From NCBI GenBank assembly GCA_014529385.2, contig CM043969.1, positions 23,066,446 through 23,130,445 of the forward strand: a DNA stretch of 64,000 nt, given 5' to 3'. A program made the translations under genes and the position numbers. Of this stretch, positions 46,460-56,266 are shown in pieces. Origin of the DNA: Adiantum capillus-veneris. Lineage: Eukaryota; Streptophyta; Polypodiopsida; Polypodiales; Pteridaceae. The stretch's first letter is position 1. The number at the start of each line of letters is the position of its first letter. The notes beneath the pieces were generated by a model that worked only from the letters and a program-made list of their open reading frames with translations, did not search any database and had not been told where the DNA came from.

Positions 46460-46672
46460 TCAAAACAATACGAAGATGAAAACATCAAGGCTATGGTCAT
46501 ATCGTATCATGGGTAATATGAAAGGGTTAATGGATGAGTTAATGGCATTCAATCTTGGCTGACCAAATAGGCTACGAATTGTTCTTTGGAATTGTAGTTT
46601 TGTGCTTACCATAATATATATATTTTGTCTAGTGATTGGGATTAATTGTGTGTACAAATCCTCTTGGTTCAT
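46460..46672 (-). CDS. LTR small ORF 2 (70 residues), left LTR
   Basis: Begins MNQEDLYTQLIPITRQNIYI and contains TIRSLFGQPRLNAINSS, then PFILPMIRY and LDVFIFVLF. It starts inside the stop of small ORF 1 (ATGA overlap, 46669-46672). Over a 46-residue block I count 22 residues identical to ORF 1. At about 14 of these the codon differs synonymously, which is what a selected, duplicated coding unit would leave. Function unknown. Confidence 0.4.
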   Translation of the reverse strand: MNQEDLYTQLIPITRQNIYIMVSTKLQFQRTIRSLFGQPRLNAINSSINPFILPMIRYDHSLDVFIFVLF

Positions 46673-46887
46673 AGCAAGATAACTACGCTTACATCAAAAG
46701 AAAAATTATAGTCTATGAGAGGTAGTATGATGGGATCCGGTGATAGAAGTATTTCATTGAGCCTTTCAGGGCCGAAGAGAAACACTATACGTTGTTGAAA
46801 GTGTATTTTACGGCTAATCCACACGTTAATTCTAATAGATCGTACAGAGTGAAAGCGATAGAAATGATCATCATGTGGGTTATTCAT
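46669..46887 (-). CDS. LTR small ORF 1 (72 residues), left LTR
   Basis: Begins MNNPHDDHFYRFHSVRSIRI and contains RIVFLFGPERLNEILLS and PIILPLIDY. It lies in the R/U5 side of the LTR, downstream of the TATA box, in the element's sense. Its stop overlaps the start of small ORF 2 as ATGA. It shares the pattern K-x-x-FQ...LFGxxRLNxI...P-x-ILPxI-x-Y...DV with ORF 2. The same ORF exists in the other LTR and, decayed, at 11290 in the old relic. Function unknown. It could be an upstream ORF of gag or a conserved protein. No domain recognised. Confidence 0.4.
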   Translation of the reverse strand: MNNPHDDHFYRFHSVRSIRINVWISRKIHFQQRIVFLFGPERLNEILLSPDPIILPLIDYNFSFDVSVVILL

Positions 46888-48254
46888 CTAGGATAGTATG
46901 TGAGAAATGTAGATATGAGAGAAGTGAAGAGATGAGAAGTTTCCCCTCCCAAGCCCTATTCTTGCCCGTAGGCAATAAGGATACTGCGGGGAGAGATGTA
47001 CCTGTAGCAAAGAGAACCTAGAGAGGATGAATGAATGAGAGAGATAGGTTTGGTTAAGGAGATGAGATTAGATACATATATATATGTTGGATTAGAGATG
47101 AAAATGAAAACAACAAGAAATCAAGAAAACTTCAATGTAGAACACATCTTACTTGAAACCCTTCGGCACCATTATTGATGGAGAGAGAAGAAGAGTGGAT
47201 AATTCCACTTTGATTGATACGCCAAGTACAACACCTTCTTTGATTAGAGTTGATCCTCCAAGGATGGCGTACAAGAATGGCTAGTTTTCCTCTAGGAGAA
47301 AGTGTAGGCTTGGGCTTATGTTAATGGGGCTAAGTACAATTAGGCATTACTACTCACTCCCTCAAGAATTCCTCTCATCAATGGCTTGAATGCTTGAGTT
47401 CCTTCCAAGGAAGAAGAGGTCCCCTTTTATAGGTGAAGGGAACCCACAAGGGTTTACACAAGAAGAGAGGAGCCAGTGTGAACAGGAATTGGAAAAGTTG
47501 GAAATGAGCTGTCCCTGCATGATGTGGGCAGACTGGGGTCCAGTATTTTGATCATTTCTCCTCAACCATAGCTCCAAATAAAAAAGTAAAAATATGGGCA
47601 GAAACTTCAGCTCATTAGCTACGATTTTCATTTTAAAATCATTTTCCAATTCGAATTGGAACCTTGTGTAAAAAATTCATCAAAATAGGGTCCATTTATG
47701 GCAGCAAAAGTCTTCATGTGGTCTCCTTAGCCTTGACTTTCATTTAATTCCAAAGGACACCTCATGCCATATGAAAGCATGACATTGCTCCTTGACAAAG
47801 TTTTGTAATCATGCTTGCAATAATGCATTAAAATAAGTGTATCTTTGAAATCATGCCACCTAGTGTCCCACTAGGATTTGATTCTCTCCTACTAGCTATT
47901 TAAAAAGAAATATAAGAAAAGTATAAAAAATACATAGAATATATATATTCGAGTTTACCCTAGATATAGGACCTAGCTAGGGTGTGAGATGATAATGAAA
48001 TAGTAGAAATAAAGAATCAATGCTTTTTGCCCCAAGTTAAAGAGGCGGAGCTATTGATGCTTTTCCCATAGTATTTTCTGATGGTAAAGTAAGGATATGT
48101 TACCCTTGAGAAAAATAATAGGATGAGATAGAAGGCTTATTATTATACTTAAATATTCATATGTACACTATAGGAAATATAATTATGTATCTAAAAAAAT
48201 ACAAGATAGATCTTGTAGCATGCGTTCCCACTATGTACGTGTCATAGCACGACA

Positions 48255-48271
48255 TCCACCCCCTCTAAACC
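48255..48271 (-). promoter_or_regulatory. Polypurine tract of element B
   Basis: On the minus strand GGTTTAGAGGGGGTGGA sits directly against the LTR start TGTCG. This is where plus-strand DNA synthesis is primed in LTR retrotransposons. Element C has the matching tract at about 39587. Confidence 0.85.
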
Positions 48272-48312
48272 TGCACATCCTCCGGTATGTGCCACATTGT
48301 CTCTTTGTAAGA

Positions 48313-49422
48313 TTATACCTCTTGTACATCTTCCTTGTCTTCTTCTTCACTGGATGATTCCAGAGCTTCCTGTTCACTTTGATCTTCACATGTGTTTTTC
48401 TCTTCTTCCTCATCCATATCTTCTAGATCATTGTCTCCTCTTCTCTTAAACATTTTAATCCTTTTTCCTGCAATGGGAATCTTTACTTCTGTACCATCTA
48501 GTTCAAACAAGCTGTAAGTAGCATTTTCATGCACATGCTTTACAACATACGGTCCAAACCATCTTTTTGAGAACTTACGCATGACTGTATGCTGGTTATC
48601 AAGGCTACTATCATACACTAAAACCCAGTCACCTTTGTCAATTGCTTTGCTCCTGAGCCGATGTCGCTTATCAAAGTAGTCCTTGTTTTTCAATCTCGCA
48701 TTTTTGAGTCGTTCTTTTGCAGCCTCAATGTCTCCAGGTCTTCTCTCTAGCTGCCTTATGCGCAATGCAAGGAGATCTTCCCTACTAAGCCCCTCTTGCC
48801 AAGGTAGTACATTCCATGTGGGAATTGTATCCTCAATCGGCATCACTGGCTTTTGACCATGCATTAGCTCCACAGGCATGTAGCCAGTTACTGAGCTATG
48901 TGTTGTACAATCAGCCCATAAAGCGTATGGTAACAGTTTTGGCCACTCACCAACTCTTCCTTCGCAAGCCTTGGCCAAAGCTTTGATGATAGGAGGGTGC
49001 CCTGTTTCACTCTTTCCATTGCCTTCAGGGTTGTAAGCTATAGTAAGAGAAAGCTTGATTCCTAATCTAGAAAAGAACTCCCTTGCTTCTTCGGCATCCA
49101 GTTCACCTCTGTCTGCAGTGATCTTTCCCACACAACCATAACGGCAAATCACCTCATCAAGAAGGAATTTGCACACAGCTTCTGTGGTTTTAGCTCTTAA
49201 TGCTCTTCCTTCAACCTGATTAGTTAGGTCCTCTCGTGCAAGAACCAAGTACCTCATCTGCCAGAGTCCTAAAGGCATCGTGACTAGATCCACAACCCAT
49301 TTATAGTGCATGGCTAGTGGATATGTAGGGTGCAATCCATCACGATGTCGAACATTTGAATACATTTGACAAGTTACACATGACTCTACAAACTGAGATA
49401 CATTTTTATACATACCCTTCCA
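48313..49422 (-). pseudogene. Element B integrase (pol C-terminal part), after a TAG stop
   Basis: A 366-residue frame continuous with the RT/RNase H frame except for one TAG at about 49420-49422. The zinc-binding half lies across the stop (H and H upstream in HESLWAGHRG, CVTCQMYSN downstream). The core has YKWVVDLVTMPLG, GKITADRGELDAEE and NPEGNGKSETGHPPI, giving the D, D and E residues, with about 34 residues between the last two. The C-terminus holds KRWFGPYVVKHVHENATYSL followed by an acidic tail and no chromodomain. Integrase joins element DNA to the genome. Element C has Trp where this TAG lies. Confidence 0.9.
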
Positions 49423-51830
49423 CTAGTATTTTTCTTTCAACTTGGAGAAGGTTGCCCACACACCCCTGTGTCCAGCCCATAGACTCTCATGAAACTCTTG
49501 CATGAGCTTTACTTGAGTCTCTTTTTTACATATAACCCGTTGTGGTGTAGCACCCTTTTGCTTAGGATGCTTCCACAAGTAACCATCCCTTAAAAAGTAC
49601 CCATATGCTTTCCTGCGTATCCTCTTGAATTCTTGTTCAGACCAATCATCCTGTTTTGCTGGAGTACTCAAGTACCTTCCAATAGAAAGCCAATCACCTT
49701 CATAAAGATCTTTCAAGAACAATTTAAGTGAATTAGTCATGCAGACATTGTTACCTTTGACATGAGAGATAGAATAGAATTTTGTGCCTACATCATCTCC
49801 CTCATCAATCATTTGTGACTCATCTTCATACCTTGCCCTTGATAGCATATCAGCCACTGCATTGTCTTTACCTGCAATGTGCTTAAACTCGGGATTTAAG
49901 GACTTAATGTAGGCAATCCACCACAACATAGCAATGTCTGGTGTTGAGCAACTTGTAATCATCCCAAGAAGTGGTAGACAATCTGTTTCTACAACCACAC
50001 ATGCACCAATTAGGTACTCTTTTCCACTTTTCAAGGCTGTAACCATACCCCATAACTCTCTCTTTATCTGTGGATAGTTTCTTTGGCGAGCACTTAGTAC
50101 CTTTGCTCCAAATCTTACCACATACCTGTGTCCTTCTTTGTCATCTTGCCCTATTGCCCATCCAATCCCTGTAGGACTGGTATCTACTGTCACAATCACT
50201 GGCCTTTGACACTCATAGTCTACCTTTCTCAAAGTCGTTGCTGGCTGGAGTAACTCCTTTAGATTTTTCATGGATTTTACATGTGCTTCTGTCCATTTAA
50301 ACTTTTGATTCTTTTTAAGCAGCTGATAAAGAGGATCAGCTACATGTGCATAATGTGGAATCCAAATAACATAGAAGACACATGCTCCTAGAAACCTTCT
50401 AACCTCAGTGATGCTAGTGCATGTTTCTTTCATTCTTTGGATGGCATCTACCTTTGATGGACAAGGTTTCCTACCATATGGCCTGCACATGTGCCCCACA
50501 ATGAGCACTTCATTGACACCAAACATAGACTTTTTCCCTGACAATGTAAGATTCACTTCTTCCAACCTAGACAAAATTTTATCACAATCATTTATGTGAT
50601 TTACCACAAACCTGCGACATCCCTTGAGATCCAAAGCTTCAACTTTGTCACTTTCTTCACATCCTTTGATAGGCAAATCATCAATGAAAGGCATTGTGAT
50701 GTGAGGAATAAAGTCACGTAAGACCTTATTCATCCCATTCATCATATGTGCAACCGAGTTGGTTGCTCCCTGTGGCAAGGTACACATCCTTACCAAACCC
50801 AAAGGTGTCCTCATGGTTGTCAAGTCTCTGCTTTCGATTGCAAGTTGAAATTGATTATACCCTGAGTAGAGATCCCCCATTGAGTAGATTGCTCTCCCTG
50901 CAAACGCCTCTGCAAATTCATCCACAATTGTTCCTGTACCTACATTTCTAATTGTCACCTTGTTCACTGGTTGCATATCTTGGATGAAGCGTAGAGAACC
51001 ATTCTTCTTTGGAACTGTGAACCACCTGTTTGAGTATGGAGCACAAGAAGGCTCCAAGATTCCCATTTTGATTTTCTCATTGAGTAGCTCTACTAACTTT
51101 GGCAAATGAGCCTTTGGAACCGGAATAGGCCGCAGATTCCAAGGCACATGAGGTATTGTGAAAATTACCATAGGAGCTACAATATAAGGATCAACACATC
51201 CTATCTCATGTGGCTCAAATGCAAAAGCCTTACCATGCTTTGAAAGCATTTCTTTGAAGCACTTTGTCTCCTCCTGTGTTAGAAACTCCTCGCAACCAAT
51301 CTGCAACTCTTGAAAAGACTCCTTTGTGAAGGTATGCCCGATCTTTTTAGGATTCCGCAAACTTGGTTGTAAAGAAGCCTGTTCAATCTTTTCCCTGTTG
51401 TTGGGTGGTAAGGGTGAAGCTACTGGTTTCACCTTCTTTGCTACACTCTTGTATTTAGTTTCAACATGGACTTCTGGGCCTACTGTTTGGCTTTCTTTAA
51501 AGGCTTGTATTACTTGATACATTTCCATAGAGCAAACTTCCACAACTTCATTTTCAAGATGCAAACTAGACCTCATTATAGCATCAAGCTCACCTATAGT
51601 ATCTACAAAAGAAACTTGTTCACACAAACCCAAAACATTTTCAGTAGGCTCTAGCAACCCACTCTTTTTCATGCCTATTTGTACATTATGCACATATTGC
51701 TTCTCACATCTCTTCAAATCTTCAAGTTTTGTAAAACATACTGATCCATTCTTTGTTACCAAGGAGCTCGTTGAAAATACTTCACCTATTTTTGGATCAG
51801 GCGAGACCCTTTTTCTTTATGTACCACTGC
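49423..51830 (-). pseudogene. Element B reverse transcriptase and RNase H
   Basis: Motifs in order: CAPYSNRWFTVPKKNGSLRF, IQDMQPVNKVTIRNVG, AIYSMGDLYSGYNQFQL (first catalytic Asp), RTPLGLVRMCTLPQGATNSV, TMPFIDDLPIKG (catalytic Asp pair, FIDD instead of the common YxDD), SMFGVNEVLIVGHM and EVRRFLGACVFYVIWIPHYA. Then RNase H: VIVTVDTSPTGIGWAIGQ, QIKRELWGMVTALK, VVVETDCLPLLGMI and DNAVADMLSRARYE. The frame ends at the TAG before integrase. Near 51.8 kb an in-frame TAA and a frame change separate it from protease. Catalytic residues look intact. Confidence 0.92.
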
Positions 51831-51839
51831 AATCCCGCT

Positions 51840-52903
51840 TTACAATGGTACTTGGCCAAAACCCATCATTTCTCTATGATCATGAAACTCTTTGCTCACC
51901 TTTGGTAGAGGATGTTCTCTGAGGTTGTCACGATTTCTTTCATGGTTTACACAAACTGTGAGAAATTGGACAGCACGTTTACCATCTTTGCTACGTATCC
52001 TAGCATATGCTGAACCATCGTCCATTACCTTTGTTTCCATTCGAACTCCCACAATGTAGGGCTGTCCAAGGATGAGATGATATGAAGATGTATCCTGTAC
52101 AAAGAAGTTTTGGTCAATCTTTACATCACCTATTGTTACCTTCACACCTGGACATGCTGCATACAATTCACCGGATGAATTGTTTGCCACTTTTACCATC
52201 CAGCCATGATCTGTGTCCATCGGCCATTTGCACTTGTTGTAGAGACTCTTTGACATTATGTTTATTTCTGAACCATGGTCAATCAAGGCAACAAATGGCT
52301 CTTCAAGATCACCTACCTTGACCAAAGTTTCTGTAGTAGCCCTTGCCCAATGACTTCGTGAATAGTAACTCCTAGGAATATCTTCAACTTCTTCATCATC
52401 ATTTGAGAAATACACTTGCTTCACTCTCCCACTAGATTGGTAGCATCCTACCACAGCTCCATCATTCTCCTTATTTTGCAGTTGCATCCCTTGTGTCTTT
52501 GAGGTTTCCCCTTCAACCTGTGGACGAGAAACTTCAGCAAGGGTTTGCCTCTTTCTCTTGATGATGTCAATGATCTCCTCATGGAATTCACGCTTTGCAA
52601 TGCCAAGAACTTCTCCCAGAGTAAACTCAATCTTGCTATTCAAGATCCTTTCCTCCAAGACTTTCTTTAAATCTGTAGCAACCTCAATATCAGATTGTAG
52701 TTTATAAGTTGGGCCTTTTGTCTTACCTTTCGTTGGCTCTTTCTTCTTTGCTGTTGTAGAATCCTCCATGAGTACTTCAGGTGGAGATGCTCCTTGTGTT
52801 GAGGGTGTTTGAGAAGGCATTGAGTCGCTTCTTCCCCCACTTCTAGAAGCTCTTTTTGATGTTCCTTCATCAGCATTCTCACGTCTGCGCTTCTCTTTCT
52901 ACA
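51840..52903 (-). CDS. Element B protease region
   Basis: An open frame from about 52900 to 51840. A Lys/Glu-rich first half is followed by an aspartic protease with ALIDHGSEINIMSKSLYNKC (active-site D-H-G in place of the usual D-T/S-G) and SSYHLILGQPYIVGV (flap/ILG motif). The frame is shifted relative to gag, with about 20 nt of overlap near 52880-52900, which could allow programmed frameshifting. Retroviral-type proteases cleave the polyprotein. The His in the active-site triplet is unusual and is shared with element C (IDHGSKINLM), so it is probably a lineage trait. Confidence 0.8.
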
Positions 52904-54189
52904 ATTGCCTCATTTTGTTGGCATTTTGTAATGTAGGCATGCACTGACAATGAGTCCACTGGATCATTCCATCCTGTTTCTAGACATATGCAATCACCTG
53001 CTTCATGTAGAATCTCTTTTGTAAGCTTTCCCTTTTTAGCTAATTGCATGACATTTGGCCAAATTTGACCATGATGGTCACTCACTTCTTCATCACAAAA
53101 ATGTTCAATTTTTACTCCATAAGTAGCTGCCTCTACTGAAGAGGTGGCATGCTTGGTTGCCATATCTTCAACTAAGGTTTGCATTCCCCCCTTCCCAAAG
53201 TTAGTTCTCAAGGGTAGACCTGTCTCTCTTAAGTGGATTTTACCATCCTTAAAAAAGACAACATCTTTTGACAAAGCATCACTAAAATCATCACAATCCC
53301 TTCTTACATGGTCTGTACTATCACACCAAATACATCTATTAACAAACCCTTCTTTGGGCTGTTGTCTTTGCCTAGGAAGTGGCCTTGATGGTTGGCCTTT
53401 TTCTTCAAGCTTTGCAAACTTCACCTTCAAGTCACGCATTCCCTTCACAAGCTCATCTAGCATGGACTCATCAAACTTAGGAGCGATAAAAGTAGGCTTT
53501 ACCATTTTGTCAGAAGTTGAGGTGGAACGACTTGTAGTGTTTACTACCATCTTGTCCCTTCTTCTTTGTCGTTTGGCAAGCAGTGAGACAGCACCTTCAA
53601 CCTCATTCCAGTCGGTCTTTAGTCCTTGCTCAGCATCTTTATCTTCAAGAAGAAGCTCCAAATTTTCTTGAAACTCTTTACCTGCAGCTTGTAAGAAAAG
53701 ATCTATCTTCTCTGCATCTAGTGTGGCCCTTTCTGTCCTAGTGAGTTGTGCATAGCGCCGCTCAAATTCCCTAAGTAGCTCTGTTATTGATAGTCCTTGC
53801 TTTGGCTTGACTACCCATTCTAAGAATGTCCTTTTGGTCACTCTCTCAGAGTCCTCCATGAAATATTCCTCCTTTAAAGCTACTTTGAATTCTTCCCAAT
53901 TTCTCCCATGCCCATCTTTAATTGCCCTAACATGCTCCCTAATTTCTGGAGCAACAACTAGCTCAAAGCTTTGAATCATCTCACCTTCTGACACGCGATG
54001 CAGCTCCATCTCCTTCACATACTCGCGTAAGTACTTGGTTACATCTTTGCCATTGAACTGATCCATTCTGTTGACGACCGCTTGTATGGCCTTCGTTGCT
54101 GAAATCTCCCTTCTTTCAGTAGCATGTTGTTGCTGCATGAACATTGCAAATGCTTGAAACATTTGCATTGTTGCTGGGTCAAAATGCAT
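52879..54189 (-). CDS. Element B gag
   Basis: 436 residues from ATG at 54189. The N-terminal half has MQMFQAFAMFMQQQHATERR, FNGKDVTKYLREYVKEMELH and WEEFKVALKEEYFMEDSERV, with LLREFERRYAQLTRTERATL, all typical of a gypsy capsid. A zinc knuckle reads CIWCDSTDHVRRDC (CX2CX4HX4C). Gag forms the particle and binds genomic RNA. The frame is intact. It starts 81 bp inside the right LTR boundary, leaving room for the primer-binding site and a very short leader. Confidence 0.92.
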   Translation of the reverse strand: MHFDPATMQMFQAFAMFMQQQHATERREISATKAIQAVVNRMDQFNGKDVTKYLREYVKEMELHRVSEGEMIQSFELVVAPEIREHVRAIKDGHGRNWEEFKVALKEEYFMEDSERVTKRTFLEWVVKPKQGLSITELLREFERRYAQLTRTERATLDAEKIDLFLQAAGKEFQENLELLLEDKDAEQGLKTDWNEVEGAVSLLAKRQRRRDKMVVNTTSRSTSTSDKMVKPTFIAPKFDESMLDELVKGMRDLKVKFAKLEEKGQPSRPLPRQRQQPKEGFVNRCIWCDSTDHVRRDCDDFSDALSKDVVFFKDGKIHLRETGLPLRTNFGKGGMQTLVEDMATKHATSSVEAATYGVKIEHFCDEEVSDHHGQIWPNVMQLAKKGKLTKEILHEAGDCICLETGWNDPVDSLSVHAYITKCQQNEAIVEREAQT

Positions 54190-54248
54190 ACCCTATTGCT
54201 CAACATGATCACCCATGGTTACCCACAAACTCTCACCCTAGTAGATTC

Positions 54249-54263
54249 GCGTCGGGTTCACCA
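54249..54263 (-). promoter_or_regulatory. Candidate primer-binding site of element B
   Basis: On the minus strand, six bases after the LTR end, TGGTGAACCCGACGC begins with TGG, as tRNA-primed sites do. Its complement ends in CACCA like a tRNA 3' end and is preceded by GATTC, like part of a T-loop. I could not identify the tRNA. It is not the initiator Met type. Confidence 0.55.
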
Positions 54264-54472
54264 AAAATATGTCGAGAAATTTGCGGTCTTGCCAGGAAAG
54301 CACCGGGCTTATGGCTGTGAGAGTTTGTGAGAGAACTCAACAAAAACTATATGAAGGAGTTAAACCATAGATGCCATGAAGACTAGGGTTTGGAAAGAAG
54401 TGCAATCAAAGAAGACTCACCCTTTCTCTCTTGCACTCACACACACACAAAGAAAGAACGCAAAAGAGAATG

Positions 54473-54685
54473 TCAAAACAATACGAAGATGAAAACATCA
54501 AGGCTATGGTCATATCGTATCATGGGTAATATGAAAGGGTTAATGGATGAGTTAATGGCATTCAATCTTGGCTGACCAAATAGGCTACGAATTGTTCTTT
54601 GGAATTGTAGTTTTGTGCTTACCATAATATATATATTTTGTCTAGTGATTGGGATTAATTGTGTGTACAAATCCTCTTGGTTCAT
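54473..54685 (-). CDS. LTR small ORF 2, right LTR copy
   Basis: Identical at the protein level to the ORF at 46460-46672. Its ATG overlaps the stop of ORF 1 (ATGA). It ends about 280 bp before gag in the element sense, so it could influence gag translation by reinitiation even if its product does nothing. That role is inferred. Confidence 0.4.
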   Translation of the reverse strand: MNQEDLYTQLIPITRQNIYIMVSTKLQFQRTIRSLFGQPRLNAINSSINPFILPMIRYDHSLDVFIFVLF

Positions 54686-54900
54686 AGCAAGATAACTACG
54701 CTTAATTCAAAAGAAAAATTATAGTCTATGAGAGGTAGTATGATGGGATCCGGTGATAGAAGTATTTCATTGAGCCTTTCAGGGCCGAAGAGAAACACTA
54801 TACGTTGTTGAAAGTGTATTTTACGGCTAATCCATACGTTAATTCTAATAGATCGTACAGAGTGAAAGCGATAGAAATGATCATCATGTGGGTTATTCAT
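54682..54900 (-). CDS. LTR small ORF 1, right LTR copy
   Basis: Same as the ORF at 46669-46887 apart from the ending NFSFELSVVILL. In the 5' LTR this ORF lies downstream of the TATA box, so it would be an early ORF of the genomic transcript if transcription starts 25-35 bp after that box. No recognised domain. Confidence 0.4.
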   Translation of the reverse strand: MNNPHDDHFYRFHSVRSIRINVWISRKIHFQQRIVFLFGPERLNEILLSPDPIILPLIDYNFSFELSVVILL

Positions 54901-56266
54901 CTAGGATAGTATGTGAGAAATGTAGATATGAGAGAAGTGAAGAGATGAGAAGTTTCCCTCCCAAGCCCTATTCTTGCCCGTAGGCAATAAGGATACTGCG
55001 GGGAGAGATGTACCTGTAGCAAAGAGAACCTAGAGAGGATGAATGAATGAGAGAGATAGGTTTGGTTAAGGAGATGAGATTAGATACATATATATATGTT
55101 GGATTAGAGATGAAAATGAAAACAACAAGAAATCAAGAAAACTTCAATGTAGAACACATCTTACTTGAAACCCTTCGGCACCATTATTGATGGAGAGAGA
55201 AGAAGAGTGGATAATTCCACTTTGATTGATACGCCAAGTACAACACCTTCTTTGATTAGAGTTGATCCTCCAAGGATGGCGTACAAGAATGGCTAGTTTT
55301 CCTCTAGGAGAAAGTGTAGGCTTGGGCTTATGTTAATGGGGCTAAGTACAATTAGGCATTACTACTCACTCCCTCAAGAATTCCTCTCATCAATGGCTTG
55401 AATGCTTGAGTTCCTTCCAAGGAAGAAGAGGTCCCCTTTTATAGGTGAAGGGAACCCACAAGGGTTTACACAAGAAGAGAGGAGCCAGTGTGAACAGGAA
55501 TTGGAAAAGTTGGAAATGAGCCGTCCCTGCATGATGTGGGCAGACTGGGGTCCAGTATTTTGATCATATCTCCTCAACCGTAGCTCCAAATAAAAAAGTA
55601 AAAATATGGGCAGAAACTTCAGCTCATTAGCTACGATTTTCATTTTAAAATCATTTTACAATTCGAATTGGAACCTTGTGTAAAAAATTCATCAAAATAG
55701 GGTCCATTTATGGCAGCAAAAGTCTTCATGTGGCCTCCTTAGCCTTGACTTTCATTTAATTCCAAAGGACACCTCATGCCATATGAAAGCATGGCATTGC
55801 TCCTTGACAAAGTTTTGTAATCATGCTTGCAATAATGCATTAAAATAAGTGTATCTTTGAAATCATGCCACCTAGTGTCCCACTAGGATTTGATTCTCTC
55901 CTACTAGCTATTTAAAAAGAAATATAAGAAAAGTATAAAAAATACATAGAATATATATATTCGAGTTTACCCTAGATATAGGACCTAGCTAGGGTGTGAG
56001 ATGATAATGAAATAGTAGAAATAAAGAATCAATGCTTTTTGCCCCAAGTTAAAGAGACGGAGCTATTGATGCTTTTCCCATAGTATTTTCTGATGGTAAA
56101 GTAAGGATATGTTACCCTTGAGAAAAATAATAGGATGAGATAGAAGGCTTATTATTATACTTAAATATGCATATGTACACTATAGGAAATATAATTATGT
56201 ATCTAAAAAAATATAAGATAGATCTTGTAGCATGCGTTCCCATTATGTACGTGTCACAGCACGACA

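Larger units (their letters stand above)
46257..48254 (-). repeat. Element B left LTR (3' LTR in element sense)
   Basis: 1,998 bp. On the minus strand a TATA box (CTATAAAA, plus coordinates 47425-47432) lies about 820 bp from the LTR start. A polypurine tract on the minus strand lies immediately outside the LTR at 48255-48271. Two small ORFs lie downstream of the TATA box and are annotated separately. The other 1-kb-plus of the LTR is AT-rich U3 with no recognisable gene. Confidence 0.93.
46257..56266 (-). mobile_element. Full-length Ty3/gypsy retrotransposon, element B
   Basis: 10,010 bp with two 2.0-kb LTRs that start TGTCG and end CGACA. It is flanked by ACGT at 46253-46256 and 56267-56270, a 4-bp target duplication. 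By eye the LTRs differ at about 20 positions, so they are about 99% identical and the insertion is young. Minus-strand order is gag, protease, reverse transcriptase, RNase H, integrase, so it is gypsy type. There is no chromodomain; the C-terminus is acidic instead. The reverse transcriptase wording resembles fungal gypsy elements more than the usual plant chromoviruses or Tat/Athila. It splits gene X. Confidence 0.95.
54270..56266 (-). repeat. Element B right LTR (5' LTR in element sense)
   Basis: 1,997 bp, nearly identical to the left LTR, with the TATA box at 55437-55444. As the 5' LTR it would drive transcription of the element toward lower coordinates. It contains both small ORFs again (54682-54900 and 54473-54685), with two residue changes in ORF 1 (SFEL for SFDV). 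Confidence 0.93.

Noticed and set aside
53144-53671. 175-residue plus-strand frame opposite element B gag
   Set aside because: Antisense shadow of gag; Ser/Leu-rich with no domain.
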